DNA from: Bacilli bacterium
Lineage (GTDB): Bacteria > Bacillota_I > Bacilli_A > RF39 > UBA660
DNA length: 11,410 nt
Reading direction: 5' to 3'
NCBI GenBank assembly: GCA_016302935.1
Contig: JAEDMO010000028.1
Span: 1-11,410, forward strand
The position numbers and the translations under genes are program-made. The notes beneath the pieces were generated by a model. It saw only the letters and a list, made by a program, of their open reading frames with translations. It made no database searches and had not been told where the DNA came from. Shown piece after piece: positions 6,756 through 11,410 of the stretch; the first letter of the stretch is position 1, and each line of letters starts with the position of its first letter.

Positions 6756-7076
6756 TTATATATCATCATCGCAATATCTATTAGATGGAATTTTCTTTAA
6801 AGTAGCAGCAGTATTCAAAGCTTCCTTTTTATTACTATGAATGGTTATTGAACCAGCACCAATAAAACCAATACCAGATATAATTTGAGCAGGAATTCTC
6901 ATTAAATCATCGTCACATGAATCAATAGATACAGAAACAAATAAAAAAGCTCCAATGCATACTATTATATTAGTTCTAAGTCCAGCACTACTCCCTTTTA
7001 GTTCTCTTTCTAAGCCAATAATAAAACTTAAAAGAAAACATATAATTAACCTAATAATAAAATAATAATGCCCCAT
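6756..7076 (-). pseudogene. Truncated MgtC/SapB-family membrane protein gene
   Basis: The 106-residue product matches the N-terminal membrane part of MgtC/SapB proteins. Family motifs in order are a first membrane segment at 5-20, GLERE (21-25), AGLRT (31-35), a second segment at 36-50, RIPAQIISGIGFIGAG (60-75) and the start of the V/A-L-x-TAA motif (ALNTAATL, 86-93). The next residues (94-106, polar and Asp-rich, ending DDDI) do not resemble the family, where a Trp and another membrane segment should follow. The usual C-terminal cytoplasmic domain is absent. Typical members are about 150-230 residues, so this is probably a 3'-damaged gene. ATG 7076 is preferred over ATG 7094 because AAGAGGAA (7081-7088) precedes it well. 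The stop is TAA, so TGA recoding does not explain the truncation. MgtC homologues are linked to magnesium limitation and survival in hosts. A functional short form cannot be excluded. Confidence 0.7.
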
Positions 7077-7120
7077 AATTTTCCTCTTATCCATATAAAA
7101 AAAGATAACTAATTACTAAA

Positions 7121-7148
7121 ATAATATAAATAATAGTAAAATTATCAA
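7121..7148 (-). promoter_or_regulatory. Putative promoter of the mgtC-family fragment
   Basis: On the minus strand TTGATA (7143-7148), a 16-bp spacer and TATTAT (7121-7126) lie about 45 bp before the preferred start codon. Each box has one mismatch to consensus. The surrounding DNA is so AT-rich that chance matches are common, so the call is tentative. Confidence 0.45.
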
Positions 7149-7215
7149 AATTATTTAAATTTTTATAAAAATACTAACAAAGTAAAAAATTTTAGTTAAG
7201 ACTTAAAACATATAT

Positions 7216-7242
7216 AAAAAACAAAGAAGATTGCTCTTCTTT
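7216..7242 (-). terminator. Rho-independent terminator of the ABC exporter operon
   Basis: On the minus strand AAAGAAGA and TCTTCTTT form an 8-bp perfect stem closed by a GCAA loop (a stable GNRA tetraloop), followed by GTTTTTT. It lies about 100 bases past the stop codon of the second exporter gene and isolates the operon from the mgtC fragment downstream. Confidence 0.85.
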
Positions 7243-7344
7243 ATTCCTTTATATTTATAAAATAATTTAAAAATTTCTAACAAATTGAAAATAATTATAT
7301 AACTCTGATATGAACCTTCCTTCTTTAACATTTTATAAATACTT

Positions 7345-9318
7345 TTATTCAGCAATTGTATCGAATTGTGAATTATAAAGTTCAGCATAAAATCCATTTT
7401 TCTTAAGTAAAATATCATGAGAACCTTGCTCTATAATATTACCATCTTTCATAACTAAAATTAAATCAGCATTTTTAATGGTTGATAGTCTATGAGCAAT
7501 TATGAATGATGTTCTTCCAGATGTTAATTTATCCATAGCTTTTTGAACTAATTCTTCTGTTCTTGTATCTACATTAGATGTTGCTTCATCAAGTATTAAG
7601 AATGGAGCATTTTCAATCATACCACGTGCAATTGTAAGTAATTGTTTTTGTCCTTGACTAATTGTATCGTTATCCCCCACATTAGCATCTAATCCGCCAG
7701 GTAGAGTTTTAATGAAATGATCTACCCCAACAGTTTTGCAAACCTTCATAATTTCTTCATCCGTAACATTTTCTTTATTAAATTTTAGATTATCTCTAAT
7801 AGTACCTTCGAATAGCCATGTATCTTGAAGCACCATAATGAATAAATCATGTATGTTTTCTCTAGTTAAATTTTTAGTAGATACACCATCTATTATTATA
7901 TCCCCATCATTAATATCGTAAAACTTCATTAATAAGTTTACCAATGTCGTTTTACCAGCACCCGTTGGACCAACAATAGCAATCTTTTGGCCAGGCTTAA
8001 CCATAGCGTTAAAGTTTTTTATAATAGTTCTATTTTTATCATATCCAAACTTAACGTCTTTAAACACTATTTCACCTTTAACAGATTCCCTATCTAATTT
8101 CTTAACTAAATTACTTTCATCAGGCATCTCAGTTTCTTCCAAAAATTCAAATACACGTTCTCCAGCAGCAGTCATTGATTGAAGTTGTGTCATAGATTGA
8201 GCTATTCTTGTTAATGGATTAGTAAATAATCTAACATATATCATAAACGCTACAATAACACCAAAAGTAATAATATCTTCACTTACTAATATAGCACCGA
8301 TAACACAAACAGCTAGATAACTAAAATTTCCAATAAATCCCATTAAAGGTTGCATAATACCAGATAGAAATTGACTTTTTTTATTACAAACATATAAATT
8401 CTTATTTAACTTATCAAACTCTTCCATAGCTTCTATATCAGCATTATAAACTTTAACAACACTATGACCAGAATATATTTCTTCGATATGAGCATTTAAA
8501 TTACCAAGTTCAACTTGTCTTTGGGTAAAATACTTCTGACTTTTAGAAAGTATTATAGCCATAAACATAAAGCCAAATAAACTAGATATAATAGCTGTTA
8601 AAGCCATTTGCCAGTTAGTAACAAACATCATTATAATACTACCAGTCAATAGTGTTATAGAGCTAACTAATGAAGCTATTGTATTATTCATAGTTTGCGA
8701 AACAGTATCTATATCATTAGTAACACGAGATAATACATCACCGGTCTCATGACTATCAAAATACCTTAAAGGCAATTTATTAATCTTCTTACTAATATCT
8801 CGTCTTAATTTATAAGCATATTTATTAGCAATAATTGTAGTTAAAATAGATTCTATATAACTAAATATAGAACTCAATATATATATAATAGCTAACACCA
8901 AAGCCATATTTTTAATTTTAACCATATTCATTTTAGGTTTAATAATAGAATAAATACTATCAGGCAAATTGTCTAATTCTAATAGAATATCATCCAATTC
9001 TTTACCACTATCCTCTAAATCTGCTATTAATGACTGTAAAGCCATTTTATCTTCCATAGCAACATCATCACTAGTCATAATATCCTTAATAATATTCTCA
9101 GTAATATTAGGGGTAATACCTAAAGTAATTTCATCAGTTAAGTCTGATAATTTATTAGGAGCTACTAATGCTAATATAGCACTCAAAGTAGCCATACCCA
9201 AAGCAAATATCAAAACATATTTCCATTTACCTAAATTATTAAATGTTTTAATCAAAGTTCCCTTAAAATCCTTAGACTTTTCTATTTTTCCATTTCCATG
9301 AGGACCCATTCTAGGCAT
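7345..9318 (-). CDS. ABC exporter subunit 2 (permease-ATPase fusion, catalytic Walker B)
   Basis: A 657-residue half-transporter with the membrane domain (about 33-390) fused to a nucleotide-binding domain (about 415-657). Motifs are Walker A GPTGAGKTT (450-458), Q-loop Gln498 in LQDTWLF, signature ISQGQ (553-557, altered from LSGGQ), Walker B FLILDE (573-578) with the catalytic Glu578, and switch His609 in AHRLST. Between membrane helices 1 and 2 lies an acidic, extracytoplasmic insert of about 80 residues (55-135), which makes this subunit longer than its partner. The insert resembles the extra domain of BmrD-type subunits. The start overlaps the end of the upstream subunit gene by 8 bp, and an AAAGGAGG site (9328-9335) lies inside that gene, so the two are translationally coupled. 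It should pair with the 9311-11074 product as a heterodimeric exporter of drugs, lipids or peptides. The substrate is not deducible. Confidence 0.92.
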   Translation of the reverse strand: MPRMGPHGNGKIEKSKDFKGTLIKTFNNLGKWKYVLIFALGMATLSAILALVAPNKLSDLTDEITLGITPNITENIIKDIMTSDDVAMEDKMALQSLIADLEDSGKELDDILLELDNLPDSIYSIIKPKMNMVKIKNMALVLAIIYILSSIFSYIESILTTIIANKYAYKLRRDISKKINKLPLRYFDSHETGDVLSRVTNDIDTVSQTMNNTIASLVSSITLLTGSIIMMFVTNWQMALTAIISSLFGFMFMAIILSKSQKYFTQRQVELGNLNAHIEEIYSGHSVVKVYNADIEAMEEFDKLNKNLYVCNKKSQFLSGIMQPLMGFIGNFSYLAVCVIGAILVSEDIITFGVIVAFMIYVRLFTNPLTRIAQSMTQLQSMTAAGERVFEFLEETEMPDESNLVKKLDRESVKGEIVFKDVKFGYDKNRTIIKNFNAMVKPGQKIAIVGPTGAGKTTLVNLLMKFYDINDGDIIIDGVSTKNLTRENIHDLFIMVLQDTWLFEGTIRDNLKFNKENVTDEEIMKVCKTVGVDHFIKTLPGGLDANVGDNDTISQGQKQLLTIARGMIENAPFLILDEATSNVDTRTEELVQKAMDKLTSGRTSFIIAHRLSTIKNADLILVMKDGNIIEQGSHDILLKKNGFYAELYNSQFDTIAE

Positions 9319-11074
9319 TTTCTAACTCCTCCTTTGAAAGTTGTGATAAGACAATTTCTTGATATACCTTGCAACTTTTTAATAATTCTTTATGAGTACC
9401 TATTCCAACACACTCACCTTCATTTAACACAACTATTTTATCAGCATTAATAATAGTTCCTACTCTTTGAGCTACAATTATAGAAGTAGCATCTTTAGTA
9501 TATTCTTTTAATGCACGACGAAGTGTAGCATCAGTTTTAAAGTCTAGAGCAGAAAAACTATCATCGAAAATATATATTTCAGGGTCTCTAGCTATAGCCC
9601 TAGCTATAGATAATCTTTGTTTTTGACCACCGGATACATTTGTGCCCCCTTGAGCTATATGTGCTTCATACTCTCCATCCATTTCTTTAATAAAAGAACT
9701 AGCTTGAGCTACATCAGTAGCTTCTTTTATTTTACCTAATGTAGGTTTAGTACCATTTACAGAACCATACCCAACATTAGATTTTACACTACCCATAAAC
9801 ATCACAGCTTTTTGCGGTACATAACCTATCTTATTATGTAATTCTTTTAGTTTATAATCACGAATATTAATACCATCTATTAATACTTCACCTTCAGTAG
9901 CATCATAAAACCTTGGTATTAGGTTAATTAATGTAGACTTACCACTTCCAGTTGAACCAATAAAAGCAACAGTCTCTCCTTTATTAACTTTAAAACTAAT
10001 ATCTTTAAGAACATACTCAGAAGCATCTGGATACTTAAAAGATACATTCTTAAATTCTACTGTTCCTACCTCTAAAGCTTCATTACCATCAAGAGTACCA
10101 TCTTTCAAAGATAATTCTTCATCTAATACTTCATTTATTCTTTTAGCAGATACACTAGCACGAGGTAATATCATAAATATCATAGCAAGCATTAAAAATG
10201 ACATAATAACTTGCATTCCATAACTAGAAAATACAACCATATTAGAAAATAAAGTTATTTTATCTACCATATGAGCAGCATCAATTAAATAAGCTCCAAT
10301 AAAATATATACCCAAAGTTAAGAAATGCATAACTATATTCATAACCGGATCCAATATAGCAAAACATTTTTGATTAAATAATTGCATATTGGTTAAATCA
10401 TTATTAACCTTATCAAATCTATTTTCTTGATACTCTTCAGCATTAAAAGCTCTAACTACCCTAATACCAGTAACACTCTCTCTTGTTACACCATTAACGC
10501 CATCTATTAACTTTTGTACCTTCTCAAAACGTGGATATACGATTTTTAGAAGTATGCCAATTGTTACTAAAAGAAGTGCAACACCCGCTAAAACAAGTAA
10601 ACTCCATTCAATATTTTTATTAATTATCTTAGTAATAGCCCATATACACATAACTGGAGCCTTAATAATCAGTTGCATACCCATGGCCACTAACATCTCT
10701 AACTGGGTAACATCATTCGTAGTTCTAGTAATTAAACTACTAGTCTCAAACTTCTTAATCTCCGGCATACCAAAGTCTTCAACTTTCTTAAATATACGTC
10801 TACGTAAATTCATAGAAAAATCAGCTGATATAAAAGAAGTAATATACCCAACAATAACAGCACTTCCTAAAGAACCAAAAGCACATAATAACATATAGCC
10901 GCCCTGTACTAATATATCCTTTATAATATAACCTTCCGATTGAAGTATTCTTGTAATTTCACTCATATAATCAGGCAATTTTAAATCCAACCATACTTGA
11001 AATACTATTAATATAGCCACCACAAAAACTAAAGCCCAATCCTTTTTATTAAATTGTTTAAATACTTTAATCAT
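9311..11074 (-). CDS. ABC exporter subunit 1 (permease-ATPase fusion, degenerate Walker B)
   Basis: A 587-residue half-transporter and the first gene of the exporter operon. About six membrane helices lie within 13-305, followed by a nucleotide-binding domain (about 338-587). Walker A is GSTGSGKST (373-381), Q-loop Gln421 is in GYVPQKAVMF, and the signature VSGGQ (480-484) is canonical. The Walker B ends in Asp505 (IFDD) instead of the catalytic Glu, and the switch residue is Gln536 (AQRVGT) instead of His. This pattern fits the non-catalytic half of heterodimeric exporters such as BmrCD, LmrCD or TM287/288. Its intact signature completes the active site formed with Walker A/B of the 7345-9318 partner. 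GAGGTGA just before the ATG at 11074 (core AGAGGT at 11081-11086) sets the start. The TAG stop lies just inside the next gene. No regulator gene is adjacent within the window. Confidence 0.92.
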   Translation of the reverse strand: MIKVFKQFNKKDWALVFVVAILIVFQVWLDLKLPDYMSEITRILQSEGYIIKDILVQGGYMLLCAFGSLGSAVIVGYITSFISADFSMNLRRRIFKKVEDFGMPEIKKFETSSLITRTTNDVTQLEMLVAMGMQLIIKAPVMCIWAITKIINKNIEWSLLVLAGVALLLVTIGILLKIVYPRFEKVQKLIDGVNGVTRESVTGIRVVRAFNAEEYQENRFDKVNNDLTNMQLFNQKCFAILDPVMNIVMHFLTLGIYFIGAYLIDAAHMVDKITLFSNMVVFSSYGMQVIMSFLMLAMIFMILPRASVSAKRINEVLDEELSLKDGTLDGNEALEVGTVEFKNVSFKYPDASEYVLKDISFKVNKGETVAFIGSTGSGKSTLINLIPRFYDATEGEVLIDGINIRDYKLKELHNKIGYVPQKAVMFMGSVKSNVGYGSVNGTKPTLGKIKEATDVAQASSFIKEMDGEYEAHIAQGGTNVSGGQKQRLSIARAIARDPEIYIFDDSFSALDFKTDATLRRALKEYTKDATSIIVAQRVGTIINADKIVVLNEGECVGIGTHKELLKSCKVYQEIVLSQLSKEELENA

Positions 11075-11086
11075 TTTCTCACCTCT

Positions 11087-11410
11087 AATAATATATTCTT
11101 TAATTCAGATTAAGTTGAATTTCAATTATATAATCTATTAAACATTATTAACTTTTTTTATATCAGATTCTAAATTATAAACTTAAAAAATAAAATATAT
11201 AATTTTCTCAAACATATTTAATATCTCATATTAATTCTTTGTTAATCTATATTTACTAAAAATAAACTATTATTTCCATTATTTTCTTTAACTTACAACA
11301 TCTTATCCACCATTAAATGAGCATATTAAATATATAATACACTATATTCTTTGTCAATATTTTTTATATAAAAGCCATAATAAACCACAATATTACAATT
11401 ATAAAAAAAA
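11087..11410. other. AT-rich leader and upstream region of the ABC operon
   Basis: This stretch contains no supported gene. It holds a candidate promoter (11329-11357) and about 240 bases of AT-rich leader. A second, isolated TATAAT on the minus strand (11125-11130) lacks a convincing -35 box. A small palindrome, TTGAATTTCAA (11115-11125), overlaps it. The minus-strand open frames in the leader are ten codons or fewer. No recognisable riboswitch or attenuator was found. Confidence 0.5.
11329..11357 (-). promoter_or_regulatory. Candidate promoter of the ABC exporter operon
   Basis: On the minus strand a perfect TTGACA (11352-11357), a 17-bp spacer and TATATT (11329-11334) give a good sigma-70/A promoter. 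The predicted start near 11322 leaves an unusually long leader of about 250 nt before the first ATG. A closer promoter could exist at the isolated TATAAT at 11125-11130. Confidence 0.55.

Noticed and set aside
7203..7418. 71-codon minus-strand frame overlapping the end of ABC subunit 2
   Set aside because: It overlaps the conserved exporter C-terminus in another frame and runs through the operon terminator.
8969..9301. 110-codon open frame on the plus strand inside the ABC subunit 2 gene
   Set aside because: It is the antisense of a clearly conserved coding region, with no start signal. Composition explains the open frame.

Overview
This window comes from a strongly AT-rich bacterium with Gram-positive-type surface biology. 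The signs are a sortase, a sortase-anchored wall protein, strong AGGAGG-type ribosome binding sites and consensus sigma-70/A promoters. Every gene reads through with TGA as a stop and TGG as tryptophan, so this is not a TGA=Trp mycoplasma. A low-GC Bacillota lineage, perhaps a host-associated uncultured Bacilli group, is my inference. No rRNA, tRNA, CRISPR, transposase or phage gene was seen.

Layout, left to right. (1) Positions 34-2591, minus strand: a large secreted, cell-wall-anchored protein. It has a signal peptide, a beta-helix-like repeat region, an InlB-B/Flg_new-like repeat, a MucBP-like domain and a C-terminal PPHTG sorting signal. A consensus promoter drives it, and its leader carries a tandem 10-bp duplication. 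(2) 2636-3835, plus strand: a dGTPase-family HD phosphohydrolase. It converges on (3) 3820-4629, minus strand, a class B sortase. The stop codons of these two genes overlap inside the loop of one shared bidirectional terminator. (4) 4663-6437, plus strand: a membrane-anchored serpin. It has an elongated glycine-rich reactive-centre loop, an inserted helical segment and four cysteines. Its promoter spacer contains an inverted repeat, and it has its own terminator. (5) 6438-6755: AT-rich DNA without a gene. (6) 6756-7148, minus strand: a 3'-truncated MgtC/SapB-family membrane gene, probably a pseudogene, that keeps a promoter and an RBS. (7) 7216-11357, minus strand: a two-gene operon for a heterodimeric ABC exporter with one consensus and one degenerate ATP site. 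It is preceded by a leader of about 250 nt and followed by a GCAA-loop terminator.

The left and central parts form a cell-envelope module. The sortase would attach the PPHTG protein to the wall, and the serpin would sit on the outer membrane face, where it could inhibit host, competitor or self proteases. The dGTPase is a nucleotide-metabolism gene with no evident link to these. The ABC pair is a multidrug/lipid-type exporter of unknown substrate. The most unusual item is the membrane-tethered serpin.
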